Shown here: piece after piece, positions 20,553 through 28,198 of the stretch
Position numbering within the stretch: position 1 is the first letter of the stretch
Layout: each line of letters opens with the position of its first letter
Assembly: GCA_025055595.1 (NCBI GenBank)
Contig: JANWWU010000062.1
Coordinates: 1-38,589, forward strand
Reading direction: 5' to 3'
DNA from: Planctomycetota bacterium
GTDB lineage: Bacteria; Planctomycetota; UBA11346
DNA: 38,589 bases
Position numbers and translations under genes: made by a program
Notes under the pieces: model-generated
Told to the model about the DNA's origin: nothing
What the model saw: only the letters and a program-made list of their open reading frames with translations
The model's database searches: none

Positions 20553-21358
20553 GCCGGTCCGCGGCGTTGTGGGCCTGCTGCTGCGCGGCGCTCCTCATCG
20601 GCGGCGAATGGCCGCCGATCACCGTGACCGCCGCGCGCAGCTCCTTCAGCTTGCAGCCCGACCGGGTCAACGAGAGCGAGGATCTGCACCTGCGCTACGA
20701 GGCGATCACCCTCGCCTGCGCGCGGCTGCAGTATGTCGTCAGCGCGCTGCCGGGCGCGACGCGCGTGGCCCTGGCCCAGGCCGCCCTGGTCGGTGGTCCG
20801 GAGGGCCGGGTCCTCTGCGACAGCGCGGCGACGCGCCTGCCGGAGATCCCCTTCCGCGGCGTCCTGCGGCCGCGCCAGGTGCTGGTCGAGCGGCTGCCGG
20901 ACAGCACGCCAGCCCAGCTGCGCCTGCGCGTGCTCGCCGAGGACCTCGGCGACATCGCCGGCGAGGTGGTGACGGAGCGCGGCGCTCGACCCCATGTCGC
21001 GTGGGCGGAGCGCGCGGTGCTCGAGCTCGTCGCCGCCGCCGCCGACAGCCGCCTCGGCTTCGGCCCCCCGCGCCTGGTCGCCCTGCACCTCTACGGCCGC
21101 CCGGGGACCGGCGAACATCCGGCGCGGCCGGCGGTCGTCCTGCGCCTGCGCGCCGCCCCGCCGCCCGAGGCGGCGACGGCCGAGCGCCTGCGCGACAGCC
21201 CGCTGGTCGGCATGCGCGCCAGCGGCTTGACGATGAGCCTGCATTTCGACGAGCAGGGGCGCTTGGCGAGCTACGAGAGCGACACCGGCGACTACGCGGT
21301 GAGCGACGGTGAGGACTTCGTACCGCGCTTCGGCAGCAGCCTGCCGCGACCGCGGTGA
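20549..21358 (+). CDS. Secreted or membrane-anchored hypothetical protein
   Basis: I do not recognise this 269-residue protein. The first ~20 residues look like a signal peptide or N-terminal anchor (Arg, then ALWACCCAALLIGG), and the remainder is soluble, with an acidic, Asp/Glu- and Tyr-containing C terminus (SYESDTGDYAVSDGED). The GTG start at 20549 overlaps the HU-family stop, and its own stop overlaps the EIIA start (GTGA), so it sits in the middle of a three-gene operon. Codon use is the same as the neighbours. Two Cys later in the chain could form a disulfide outside the cytoplasm. Confidence 0.7.
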   Translation: MSRSAALWACCCAALLIGGEWPPITVTAARSSFSLQPDRVNESEDLHLRYEAITLACARLQYVVSALPGATRVALAQAALVGGPEGRVLCDSAATRLPEIPFRGVLRPRQVLVERLPDSTPAQLRLRVLAEDLGDIAGEVVTERGARPHVAWAERAVLELVAAAADSRLGFGPPRLVALHLYGRPGTGEHPARPAVVLRLRAAPPPEAATAERLRDSPLVGMRASGLTMSLHFDEQGRLASYESDTGDYAVSDGEDFVPRFGSSLPRPR

Positions 21359-21876
21359 ACATCCTGCGCTTTCTGCGCCCGGCCTGCATCGACCTGGCGC
21401 TCGCCTTCGCGCCGACCCCGCCGCCCGAGGGCGGCGAGAGCGCCGAGGCGCGCGGCGCGCGGCTGCGCCGCGACAAGGAGCGGCTGCTTGGCGAGCTCGC
21501 GGCGCTCCTCGCGCGCTCCGGCGAGATCATCAATGTGCCGCGCTTCGCCAAGGACCTCCTGCACCGCGAGCGCAAGGCGACGACGGCGATCGCCCCCGGC
21601 GTCGCCATCCCGCATGTCCGCAGCTATCAGGCGCGCAGCTTCGTCATCGGCCTGGCGCGGCTGCCGCCGCCCGGCATCGACTTCGCCAGCCTCGACGGCG
21701 AGCCGACGCGGCTCTTCGTCCTGCTGACCAGCCCGCCGTGGGACGATCGCACCTACCTGCAGGTGTACCGCGAGTTCGTGCAGCTGGTCCAGGACGAGGA
21801 GGCGATGCGCGCGCTGCTCGCCGCCGAAAGCGCGCAGGAGGTGTTCAACGCCCTGCGCGCCGCTGCCTTCCGCTGA
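21355..21876 (+). CDS. PTS EIIA type-2 (PtsN/fructose-like) domain protein
   Basis: This 173-residue protein carries the PTS EIIA type-2 domain (PF00359) in its C-terminal ~130 residues. The phosphorylation site is in GVAIPHVRS (His87), which matches the PtsN-type ALPHGR site, followed by FVIGLARLPPPGIDF and VFVLLTSP-like RLFVLLTSPPWDD. The first ~40 residues are an extension with a Pro/Glu-rich stretch. No EIIB, EIIC, HPr or EI gene is nearby, so a regulatory role like PtsN is more likely than sugar transport. GTG at 21355 is translationally coupled to the hypothetical gene upstream. Its end overlaps the convergent thioesterase gene by 32 bases. Confidence 0.82.
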   Translation: MNILRFLRPACIDLALAFAPTPPPEGGESAEARGARLRRDKERLLGELAALLARSGEIINVPRFAKDLLHRERKATTAIAPGVAIPHVRSYQARSFVIGLARLPPPGIDFASLDGEPTRLFVLLTSPPWDDRTYLQVYREFVQLVQDEEAMRALLAAESAQEVFNALRAAAFR

Positions 21877-22261
21877 AGCGGGCGAGGCGGCGCAAGCGGG
21901 CGCGCGCCGCCGGCGGCCAGGGCGCGGGCCGGCCGCGCGCGCGCTCGACCCAGACGAGCAGGACGGCGGCGCGCAGCGCCCGCCCGAGCCGCACGCTGAG
22001 CTCGGCGCTGCGCTCGCTCAGCGCATCGAGCTCGACGCGGACCGCGACGCGCGCGCCGCCGCGCAGCGGGCGCCGGTACTCGCAGGCCAGCCGCGCGATC
22101 ACCGGGCAGGCCGGGGCGGCGGCGAGCCGCGCCGGATCGAGGCCGACGCGCGCCAGGGCGAGCTCGAGGCAGCGCAGCGCGAGCTCGGCGAGATGCCCGG
22201 CATGCGCCAGGCCCGCGGCATCGGTGTCGGCGAGCGCGATGCGGCAGGGCGGCAGGCGCAT
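21845..22261 (-). CDS. Hotdog-fold acyl-CoA thioesterase (4HBT type)
   Basis: This 138-residue protein resembles 4-hydroxybenzoyl-CoA thioesterase-type enzymes: an N-terminal RIALADTDAAGLAHAGHLAELALR, where the Asp-Thr-Asp region and the following helix form the active site, and a mid-protein CEYRRPLRGGARVAVRVEL beta region. The usual DTDxxGVVYH is altered to DTDAAGLAH, keeping the Asp. The substrate is unknown. The Arg/Ala-rich C terminus overlaps the EIIA gene and may be loosely constrained. The ATG at 22261 follows CACGAT by six bases, mirrored by the divergent esterase gene. Confidence 0.75.
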   Translation of the reverse strand: MRLPPCRIALADTDAAGLAHAGHLAELALRCLELALARVGLDPARLAAAPACPVIARLACEYRRPLRGGARVAVRVELDALSERSAELSVRLGRALRAAVLLVWVERARGRPAPWPPAARARLRRLARFSGRQRRAGR

Positions 22262-22267
22262 GCGCTG

Positions 22268-22298
22268 ATCGTGGCGCGCCGCCGCCGCCTGCCACGAT
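22268..22298. promoter_or_regulatory. Symmetrical divergent leaderless promoters (thioesterase / esterase)
   Basis: ATCGTGGC (22268-22275) and GCCACGAT (22291-22298) form a perfect 8-base inverted repeat with a 15-base centre. Each arm supplies the -10 (CACGAT) of one gene and part of the -35 (TGGCGC or TGGCAG, 15 bases away) of the other. The -10 boxes end six and seven bases from the respective ATG codons. The arrangement is seen directly; promoter function is inferred. Confidence 0.45.
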
Positions 22299-22305
22299 GC
22301 GGCCC

Positions 22306-22965
22306 ATGCCCGTCCATGTCCGCTACCTGCACGGCTTCGCCTCCGGACCGAACAGCGGCAAGGGGCAGCAGCTCGGCCAGGCCCTCGCCGGCAGCGTCGC
22401 GTCCTACGCCGTCGTCGATCTCGAGGGCGGCGACTTCACCCATCTGACGCTCGAGGCGATGCGCGCGCGGGCGATCGCCGCCTGCCCTAGCGGGGCCCCG
22501 CTGCTGCTGATCGGCTCCTCGCTCGGCGGCTGGCTCGCCGCCGAGCTCGCGGCGCGCCGCGCGCTGCCCAACCTCGCCGGCCTCCTGCTGATCGCCCCGG
22601 CCTTCGGCTTTACCGCGCGCTGGCAGGAGCGGCTCGGCGCCGACGGCCTCGCCGCCTGGCGGCGCGAGGGCTACCGGCTGTTCTTCCACCACGGCGCGCA
22701 GCGCGAGCTGCCGCTTGCCGTCGCCTTCCTCGACAGCTGCGCCGCCGCCGACCCCTGCCCCGGCCCCCCCGGCCGGCCCTGCGTCATCGTCCACGGGCGG
22801 GAGGACGAGACCGTGCCGCCGCGCGTCGCGCTCGACTACGCCCTCGCCCACCCCGAGGTCGAGCTGCACCTCGTCCGCGGCGACCACCGCCTCGGGCAGC
22901 CGCAGCACATCGCCCTGCTCGCGCACCTCGCGCGCGCGCTGATCGAGCAGGCCGAGCAGCGATGA
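22306..22965 (+). CDS. YqiA-like alpha/beta-hydrolase esterase
   Basis: This 219-residue protein matches the YqiA/YcfP esterase group of alpha/beta hydrolases. It opens with VRYLHGFASGPNSGKGQ, the typical oxyanion-side motif. The nucleophile is in LIGSSLGGWLA, the acid in VHGREDETVP and the His in RGDHRLG. I prefer the ATG at 22306 over 22297 because it gives the standard short lead-in and a CACGAT box lies seven bases upstream. Natural substrates are unknown. The stop overlaps the pyrE start (ATGA). Confidence 0.85.
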   Translation: MPVHVRYLHGFASGPNSGKGQQLGQALAGSVASYAVVDLEGGDFTHLTLEAMRARAIAACPSGAPLLLIGSSLGGWLAAELAARRALPNLAGLLLIAPAFGFTARWQERLGADGLAAWRREGYRLFFHHGAQRELPLAVAFLDSCAAADPCPGPPGRPCVIVHGREDETVPPRVALDYALAHPEVELHLVRGDHRLGQPQHIALLAHLARALIEQAEQR

Positions 22966-23651
22966 GCGACGCGGTCCCCGAGCTCAGCCCGGCGCAGGCC
23001 GCCCTGCTCGCGCTGCTCGTCGAGCGCGAGGCCCTGTGCTTCGGCGACTTCGTGCTGAAGAGCGGCCGGCGCAGCCCCTACTTCATCAACCTCGGCCGCC
23101 TCTGCCAGGGCGGGGATCTCGCGGTGCTCGGCCGGGCCTACGCCGAGACCCTGCGGGCCGCCTATGGCGACGGCATCGACGCGATCTTCGGTCCGGCCTA
23201 CAAGGGCATTCCGCTGGCGCTCGCCGCCGCCGCCGCCTACCAGGAGCTGGTCGGCCGCCCCGTCGGCTGGGCCTTCGACCGCAAGGAGGCCAAGGCGCAC
23301 GGCGATGGCGGCTGGCTCGTCGGCCAGCCGCTGTCCGCCGGCCAGCGCGTGGCGATCGTCGACGATGTGCTGACCGCCGGCACCGCGCTGCGCGAGGCGC
23401 TGGCCAAGCTGCGGCCGCTGGCGGTACGCGTCGTCGGCGCCGTCGTCGCGATCGACCGCGAGGAGCCCGGCAGCGCCGGCCGGCCGGCGCGCGAGGAGCT
23501 GATGGCGCAGGAGGGCTTGCCGGTCGCGGCGATCGTCGGCATCCGCGCCGCCTGCGCCTGGCTCGCTGCCCGTCCGCGCGGCGGACGCTGCGCGCTCGCG
23601 GCCGAGGACGCGGCGCGCATCCTCGCCCACCTCGCTGCCCAGCAGGCATGA
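22962..23651 (+). CDS. pyrE: Orotate phosphoribosyltransferase
   Basis: PyrE adds phosphoribose from PRPP to orotate to make OMP in pyrimidine synthesis. The 229-residue protein is close to the proteobacterial form: CFGDFVLKSGRRSPYFIN, IFGPAYKGIPLALA, AFDRKEAKAHGDGG and the PRPP-binding loop VAIVDDVLTAGTALREA. It overlaps both neighbours by four bases (esterase upstream, prepilin peptidase downstream), so three unrelated functions appear to share one transcript. Confidence 0.95.
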   Translation: MSDAVPELSPAQAALLALLVEREALCFGDFVLKSGRRSPYFINLGRLCQGGDLAVLGRAYAETLRAAYGDGIDAIFGPAYKGIPLALAAAAAYQELVGRPVGWAFDRKEAKAHGDGGWLVGQPLSAGQRVAIVDDVLTAGTALREALAKLRPLAVRVVGAVVAIDREEPGSAGRPAREELMAQEGLPVAAIVGIRAACAWLAARPRGGRCALAAEDAARILAHLAAQQA

Positions 23652-24880
23652 GCGGGGCCTTCCTCGCGCTGGTCCTCGTCGCCGCCGCCTGCGGGGCCTG
23701 CGCCGGCTCCTTCCTCGGCGTCGTCGTCCAGCGCCTGCCGCGCGCGCGCTCGCTGCTCGCCCCGCCGAGCCACTGCGACAGCTGCGGCACCGCGCTGGCG
23801 TGGTACGACAACCTGCCGATCCTCGGCTGGCTGCTGCTGCGCGGGCGCTGCCGCTACTGCCGCTTTCCGATCCCGGCCAGCTGCCTGTGGCTGGAGCTGG
23901 CGGTCGCGGCGCTGAGCGCCGGCGTCGTCGCCGCCGTCCTGCTGCTGCCGGAGCTGCGCGCCGGCTGGCTGCTCGTCGCCCTGCTCGGCAGCGGGCACCC
24001 CGTGCTGGCCGCCTGGCTGCCGCTGCTGGTCGCCGGCAGCGTGCTGCTGCTGCTCGCCTGGCTCCTGGTCGCCGTGGTGATCATCGACTACCGCCACCTG
24101 ATCATCCCCGACGAGCTCAGCAAGGGCCTGCAGGCCCTGGCCGTGCCGCTGGCGATGCTCGCCGGCAGCAACCTGATCTGGGCCGAGCGCCTGGACGGCG
24201 CCCTGGCCGTGCCCTGGGACCCCGTGCACTGGCTGCGCGCCGCCGATGTCCTGCGCGGCCTGCAGCTGGCGCCGACTGCGGCCATCGCCCCGCTGCTGCT
24301 CGCCGTCGCCCTCGGTCTGGCGGCGCTCGCCGCTTCCCTGCCGCTGGCCCGCTATGTCTACGGCCACTGCGTGCAGGAGCGCTGGGACGAGCGCGATCAC
24401 CGCGCGCTGGTGCGCGGGGCCTGGTGGTTCGGCGGCTGCCTGGCGGCCTGGACGCTGCTCGGCTGCGCGGCCCTGCTGTGGCTGCCCTTCCCGCCGGCGC
24501 GCGGGCTGTGGGACGCCCAGGCGCTCTTCGCCCAGGCCCTGCTGCAGGCCGTGCTCGGCGCGCTGACCGGCTGGTGGCTGCCCTGGCTGGTCGCGGTGCT
24601 CGGCAGCGCCGCCTTCCGCCGCAACGCGATGGGCTACGGCGATGTCAAGCTGTTCGCAGCGCTCGGCGCCTTCCTCGGCCCGCTCGGCACCCTCGTCGCC
24701 TTCCTCGCCGCGATCCTCGTCGGCACCCTCGTCGGCATCCCGGCGCGCCTGCTCGGCGCCGGGCGCGAGCTGCCCTTCGGCCCGGCGCTCGCCTACGGCA
24801 CGGCGCTGGCGATCGCCGCCGGCCCCTGGCTGTGGCCCTGGCTGTGGGCGCGCTGCGTCGCGCCTTGGGTCCTGCCCTAG
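23648..24880 (+). CDS. Type IV prepilin peptidase, unusually long
   Basis: This membrane aspartyl protease cleaves, and in many species methylates, type IV pilin and type II secretion pseudopilin precursors. It has GSFLGVVVQRLPR at the N terminus, the zinc-binding CDSCG...CRYC pair, the first catalytic Asp in IDYRHLIIPDEL (residue 147) and the second in GYGDVKLFAALGAFLG (residue 332). The protein is 410 residues, against 250-290 for typical PilD. The two catalytic Asp are 185 residues apart instead of roughly 60-65, so about 120 residues with extra membrane helices are inserted between them. ATG at 23648 overlaps the pyrE stop; the track's longer ORF is a frame shadow of pyrE. No pilin gene is in the window. 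Confidence 0.9.
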   Translation: MSGAFLALVLVAAACGACAGSFLGVVVQRLPRARSLLAPPSHCDSCGTALAWYDNLPILGWLLLRGRCRYCRFPIPASCLWLELAVAALSAGVVAAVLLLPELRAGWLLVALLGSGHPVLAAWLPLLVAGSVLLLLAWLLVAVVIIDYRHLIIPDELSKGLQALAVPLAMLAGSNLIWAERLDGALAVPWDPVHWLRAADVLRGLQLAPTAAIAPLLLAVALGLAALAASLPLARYVYGHCVQERWDERDHRALVRGAWWFGGCLAAWTLLGCAALLWLPFPPARGLWDAQALFAQALLQAVLGALTGWWLPWLVAVLGSAAFRRNAMGYGDVKLFAALGAFLGPLGTLVAFLAAILVGTLVGIPARLLGAGRELPFGPALAYGTALAIAAGPWLWPWLWARCVAPWVLP

Positions 24881-24885
24881 CGGGC
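24874..24885. terminator. Inverted repeat over overlapping convergent stop codons
   Basis: GCCC-TAGC-GGGC can form a short stem. The shared CTAG (24877-24880) holds the stops of the prepilin peptidase and of kinase 2. It lacks a T-run, so terminator function is only possible. Confidence 0.2.
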
Positions 24886-26136
24886 GGCCCACAGGAAGAC
24901 GAAGACCGCCGCCAGCACGAAGCCGCACAGCGCGAGGATCATCCAGATCCACACCGCGACCCGCAGCCCGTGCAGCTGCCGCTCGAGCGAGGCGATGCGC
25001 TCGCGCTCGGCCTGGATCACGGTCAGGATCCCGCTCTTGCTGGTCGGCAGCTCGCCGCGCTTGCCGGCGAGCTCGAGCTTGAGCAGCTCGAGGTCCTTGA
25101 TGATGTCCTCGGCGGACTGGTAGCGGTCGGCGACCGACTTGGCGAGCATGCGTTCGACGATCTCGACCAGCCGCTCGGGCAGATCGCGGCGCAGGCCGTG
25201 CAGCCGCGGCGGCGGGGTGTCGATGTGCGCGCGCATCACCGCCGAGCAGGTCCCGGAGTACATCGTCCGCGCGGTCAGCATGTGGAACAGGCTGGCGCCG
25301 AGCGAGTAGATGTCGCTGCGCACATCGAGGTCGCGCTCGCCGCGCGCCTGCTCGGGGCTGATGTAGTCCGGGGTGCCGATCGTCGTCCCCTCCTTCATCA
25401 GCGTGCGGTCGAGCAGCGACTGCTGGATGAAGCCGAAGTCGCCGAGCTTCACCGTGCCGTCGCGCATCACCATGATGTTCGCCGGCTTGATGTCGCGGTG
25501 CACGATGCCGTGCTGCGAGAGGTAGGCGAGGGCATCGCAGACCTGGCGCGCGATGTCGATGACGCGGTCGACCGGCAGCGGGCCGTCGTGGTTGATCATG
25601 TCCTCGACGGTGACGCCGTCGACGTACTCCATCGAGAAGTAGTAGAGCCCCTGGTACTTGCCGACATCGAAGACCTGGATGATGTTGGGGTGCGAGAGCT
25701 TGCCGGCGGCCCGCGCCTCGAGCAGGAAGCGCTTGCGGAACTCCTCGTCGTCGGCCCACTTCTGGTGCAGGATCTTGAGCGCGACGGTGCGGTGCATCGA
25801 CAGCTGCTCGGCGAGGTAGACCTCGCCCATGCCGCCCTCGCCGATGCGCCGGATCAGGCGGTAGCCGCCGATCTGCTTCTTGTGGTGGACGCCGCTCGCC
25901 GAACCCGTGCGTTCGTCGCGCAGGATGCGCTTGAGCGCCTTGTCCAACCGCTCCGCGGTCGTCGCATCGAGCATGCCGCTCTCGACCAGCACCTCGCGCA
26001 GCGGGCGCCCGCTCTCCTTGGCGCGGTCCATCGCCGCGTCGAACTGCTCGGGCGTGATCAGCCGGCCCTCGATGGCGAGCTGCCCGTAGCGGAAGTTCTC
26101 GTCCGGGTGGGTGACCTGCTGGCTGGTTGTCGCCAT
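24877..26136 (-). CDS. Tail-anchored Ser/Thr protein kinase 2 with GspE-N-like N-terminal domain
   Basis: This 419-residue Hanks-type kinase has IGEGGMGEVYLA (glycine loop), VALKILHQ (ATP lysine), IVHRDIKPANIMV (catalytic loop), LGDFGFIQ (intact DFG) and ISPEQARG (APE region). Ahead of the kinase, residues ~15-70 (FRYGQLAIEGRLITPEQFDAAM...PLREVLVESGML) resemble the helical N-terminal domain of type II secretion/type IV pilus ATPases. After the kinase comes a short coiled coil (QAERERIASLERQL) and a C-terminal membrane helix ending WAAR, so there is no extracytoplasmic sensor. It converges with the prepilin peptidase gene. The promoter-like CTGGTC-N16-GATAGT lies 11 bases before the ATG. Confidence 0.9.
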   Translation of the reverse strand: MATTSQQVTHPDENFRYGQLAIEGRLITPEQFDAAMDRAKESGRPLREVLVESGMLDATTAERLDKALKRILRDERTGSASGVHHKKQIGGYRLIRRIGEGGMGEVYLAEQLSMHRTVALKILHQKWADDEEFRKRFLLEARAAGKLSHPNIIQVFDVGKYQGLYYFSMEYVDGVTVEDMINHDGPLPVDRVIDIARQVCDALAYLSQHGIVHRDIKPANIMVMRDGTVKLGDFGFIQQSLLDRTLMKEGTTIGTPDYISPEQARGERDLDVRSDIYSLGASLFHMLTARTMYSGTCSAVMRAHIDTPPPRLHGLRRDLPERLVEIVERMLAKSVADRYQSAEDIIKDLELLKLELAGKRGELPTSKSGILTVIQAERERIASLERQLHGLRVAVWIWMILALCGFVLAAVFVFLWAAR

Positions 26137-26147
26137 GCGATGTTCCC

Positions 26148-26175
26148 ACTATCCGCCTCGCACGGCCCTGACCAG
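26148..26175 (-). promoter_or_regulatory. Candidate promoter of kinase 2
   Basis: On the minus strand CTGGTC (26170-26175) and GATAGT (26148-26153) are 16 bases apart. The -10 ends 11 bases before the ATG, predicting a leader of only a few bases. No Shine-Dalgarno is visible. Confidence 0.35.
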
Positions 26176-26229
26176 CCGCGCCGTTCCCCGCCGGCCGCCG
26201 GCATGCCACACGCCCGCGCCCTGCTCTGC

Positions 26230-26256
26230 TTGCTTCCCGTGCGGCCGCGGCAGGCT
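26230..26256 (+). promoter_or_regulatory. Leaderless-type promoter of gcvH
   Basis: TTGCTT (26230-26235) and CAGGCT (26251-26256) are 15 bases apart, and CAGGCT ends six bases before the gcvH ATG. There is no Shine-Dalgarno. It shares a 126-base divergent region with the kinase 2 promoter. Confidence 0.4.
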
Positions 26257-26262
26257 GCTGAA

Positions 26263-26634
26263 ATGCATGAGCGCTACCTTCCGACGCACGAATGGGCGCG
26301 GGCCGAGGGCGAGGAGGTGGTGATCGGCCTCTCCGACTTCGCGGCGCGCGAGGTCGGCGACGTCGTCCATGTCGGCCTGCCCAAGGTCGGCGCCGAGCTG
26401 CGCCGCGGCGTCGCCTGCGCCGAGATCGAGTCGGTGAAGTCGGTGCACGACTTCTACAGCCCGCTCGATGGCACGGTGACCGCGGTCAACGACCAGCTCG
26501 CGCAGCGCCCCGAACTCGTCAACCAGGAGCCGCTCGGCGCCGGCTGGTTCGTCCGCGTCCGGCCGGCCTGCGCGAGCTGGGCCGAGGGCCTGCTGACCGC
26601 CGAGCAGTATCGCGCCCAGCTCGGGCTTCCCTGA
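26263..26634 (+). CDS. gcvH: Glycine cleavage system H protein
   Basis: GcvH carries the lipoyl group that shuttles the aminomethyl intermediate between the P, T and L proteins of the glycine cleavage system. The 123-residue protein has the standard opening YLPTHEWA, GLSDFAAREVGDVVHVGLP and the lipoylation lysine in IESVKSVHDFYSPLDG. No gcvP, gcvT or lipoyl-synthesis gene is adjacent. The ATG at 26263 is preceded by a leaderless-type promoter; the track's longer ORF is antisense to kinase 2. ispF follows after two bases. Confidence 0.94.
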   Translation: MHERYLPTHEWARAEGEEVVIGLSDFAAREVGDVVHVGLPKVGAELRRGVACAEIESVKSVHDFYSPLDGTVTAVNDQLAQRPELVNQEPLGAGWFVRVRPACASWAEGLLTAEQYRAQLGLP

Positions 26635-26636
26635 GC

Positions 26637-27140
26637 ATGGTCGGCCTGCGCATCGGTCTCGGCTTCGACATCCACCGCCTGGAGCCGGCGAGCGAGCCGG
26701 ACGCCGGCATCGCGCTGGCCGGCCTGCGCCTGCCCTGCCCGTGGCGGGTGATCGCGCACAGCGATGGCGATGTCGTCCTGCATGCGCTGTGCGATGCCCT
26801 GCTCGGGGCGGCGGCCGCCGGCGATCTCGGCGAGCACTTCCCGGACAGCGATCCCGCGCACCGCGGGCGCCCCTCGGCGTGGTTTCTCGAGCGGGTGCGG
26901 GCGCTGCCGGCGCTCGCCCCGTGGCGGATCGCGAATGTCGACATCAATGTCATCGCCGAGGTCCCGCGGCTGGCGCCGCACAAGCCGGCGCTGCGCGCGC
27001 GGCTCGCCGAGCTCTTGGCGCTGCCGCTCGCCGCGGTCTCGCTCAAGGCGCGGACCCACGAGGGCCTCGATGCGATCGGCGAGCGCCGCGCGATCGCCGC
27101 CCAGGCCGCGGTGCTGCTAATGGCGAGGGAGGCGGCGTGA
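26637..27140 (+). CDS. ispF: 2-C-methyl-D-erythritol 2,4-cyclodiphosphate synthase
   Basis: IspF forms the cyclic diphosphate intermediate of the MEP isoprenoid pathway. The 167-residue protein has the metal ligands in GLGFDIHRLE (Asp10, His12), the HSDGDVVLHALCDALLGAAAAGDLGEHFPD core and the C-terminal SLKARTHEGLDAIG motif. It starts two bases after gcvH stops and overlaps the Lgt-family gene by four bases (GTGA). dxr, another MEP gene, is in a separate cluster 5 kb away. Confidence 0.95.
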   Translation: MVGLRIGLGFDIHRLEPASEPDAGIALAGLRLPCPWRVIAHSDGDVVLHALCDALLGAAAAGDLGEHFPDSDPAHRGRPSAWFLERVRALPALAPWRIANVDINVIAEVPRLAPHKPALRARLAELLALPLAAVSLKARTHEGLDAIGERRAIAAQAAVLLMAREAA

Positions 27141-28198
27141 GCGCGGCCGCGCTCGCCGTGCTCGGCGAAGCCCCGCGCGGCGGCGCCCTTGCCTTCCCCT
27201 TCCTGCACCCGGCATGGCTCGGCGTCGGCATCGTCGGCGCGCTGCTGGCGCACCAGCTGTGGCCGCGGCCCTGGTGGGCGGCGCCGCTAGCCGGCCTGGC
27301 ATTGGCCGCCGCTGCCGCCCTGGCCGGCCTCGTGCCCTGGTTCGGCCAGCTGCAGCTGACCGGCTACGCCGTGCTGATGCTGGCCGGCTTCTTCGCCGCC
27401 TGGCGCTGGGCGGCGGCGCGCGCCGCGCGCCTCGGGCTGCCTGCCGACAGCGTGCGCGAGCAGGTCGTGATCGCGGCGATCGCCGGCATCCTCGGCGCCC
27501 GCGCCTGGTACGTGATCGAGTACCGCCGCGAGTTCCCCTCGCCGCTGTCCGACTTCGGCGGCTGGCTGTCCTTGGCCGCCGACCTCGATCGCGGCGGCGC
27601 CGTGTGGTTCGGCGGCCTGCTCGCCGCGACGCTGGCGCTCGCGGTGCACGCCCGGCGCCGCCGCCTGCCGCCGCTGGCGGTCGCCGATGCGCTGGCGCCG
27701 CCGGTGCTGCTCGGCCTGGCGATCGGCCGCATCGGCTGCTTCATCAACGGCTGCTGCTACGGGGCGGCCTGCGCCTGCCAGCTGCCGTGGCTGGTGCTGC
27801 GCCACGGAACGCCGGTCCACCCGACGCAGCTCTACGAGACGCTGGCCTGCGGCAGCCTGGCGCTCGTGCTTGGGCGCCAGCCGCTGCGCGTCGCCGGCAG
27901 CGGGCGCATCGCCGGCTGGGCGCTGATCGGCTACGCCGCCTGGCGCTTCGTCAATGAGACGATGCGCGGCGACTATGCCGACAAGCTCGGCGCCGGCTTC
28001 TCGCTCTCGCCGCTGCATCTGACCAGCGCGCAGTGGTTCGCGTTGCCGCTGGCGGCGCTCGGCGCCTGGCTGCTGTGGCGGGCACGCCGCCACGCCGCCT
28101 CCCCCTGCGCCTGCGGCGCGCACGGCGCGGCGCCGCCCGCTGCGGAGCCTGCTGCCGGCCAGGGCGCCGCCGGCGCGGAGGCGGGGCCGCCGCGATGA
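27137..28198 (+). CDS. Lgt-family protein (prolipoprotein diacylglyceryl transferase-like)
   Basis: This 353-residue polytopic membrane protein matches the Lgt family, which adds diacylglycerol from phosphatidylglycerol to lipoprotein cysteines. It has GRIGCFINGCCYG where E. coli Lgt has GRIGNFINGE, then VHPTQLYETLA, and GYAAWRFVNETMRGD near the C terminus, keeping the Arg and Glu of that last motif. Against E. coli, the Asn146 and Glu151 positions, both described as important, are Cys here. It may be a lineage-specific true Lgt or a paralogue with another lipid-transfer role. The C terminus is a Cys-, Ala- and Pro-rich tail. GTG at 27137 is coupled to ispF, and the stop overlaps kinase 3. 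Confidence 0.75.
   Translation: MSAAALAVLGEAPRGGALAFPFLHPAWLGVGIVGALLAHQLWPRPWWAAPLAGLALAAAAALAGLVPWFGQLQLTGYAVLMLAGFFAAWRWAAARAARLGLPADSVREQVVIAAIAGILGARAWYVIEYRREFPSPLSDFGGWLSLAADLDRGGAVWFGGLLAATLALAVHARRRRLPPLAVADALAPPVLLGLAIGRIGCFINGCCYGAACACQLPWLVLRHGTPVHPTQLYETLACGSLALVLGRQPLRVAGSGRIAGWALIGYAAWRFVNETMRGDYADKLGAGFSLSPLHLTSAQWFALPLAALGAWLLWRARRHAASPCACGAHGAAPPAAEPAAGQGAAGAEAGPPR

Noticed and set aside
23237-26209. 990-residue minus-strand ORF
   Set aside because: It mixes a frame-shifted copy of kinase 2 with antisense of the prepilin peptidase and pyrE. The correct kinase frame is 24877-26136.
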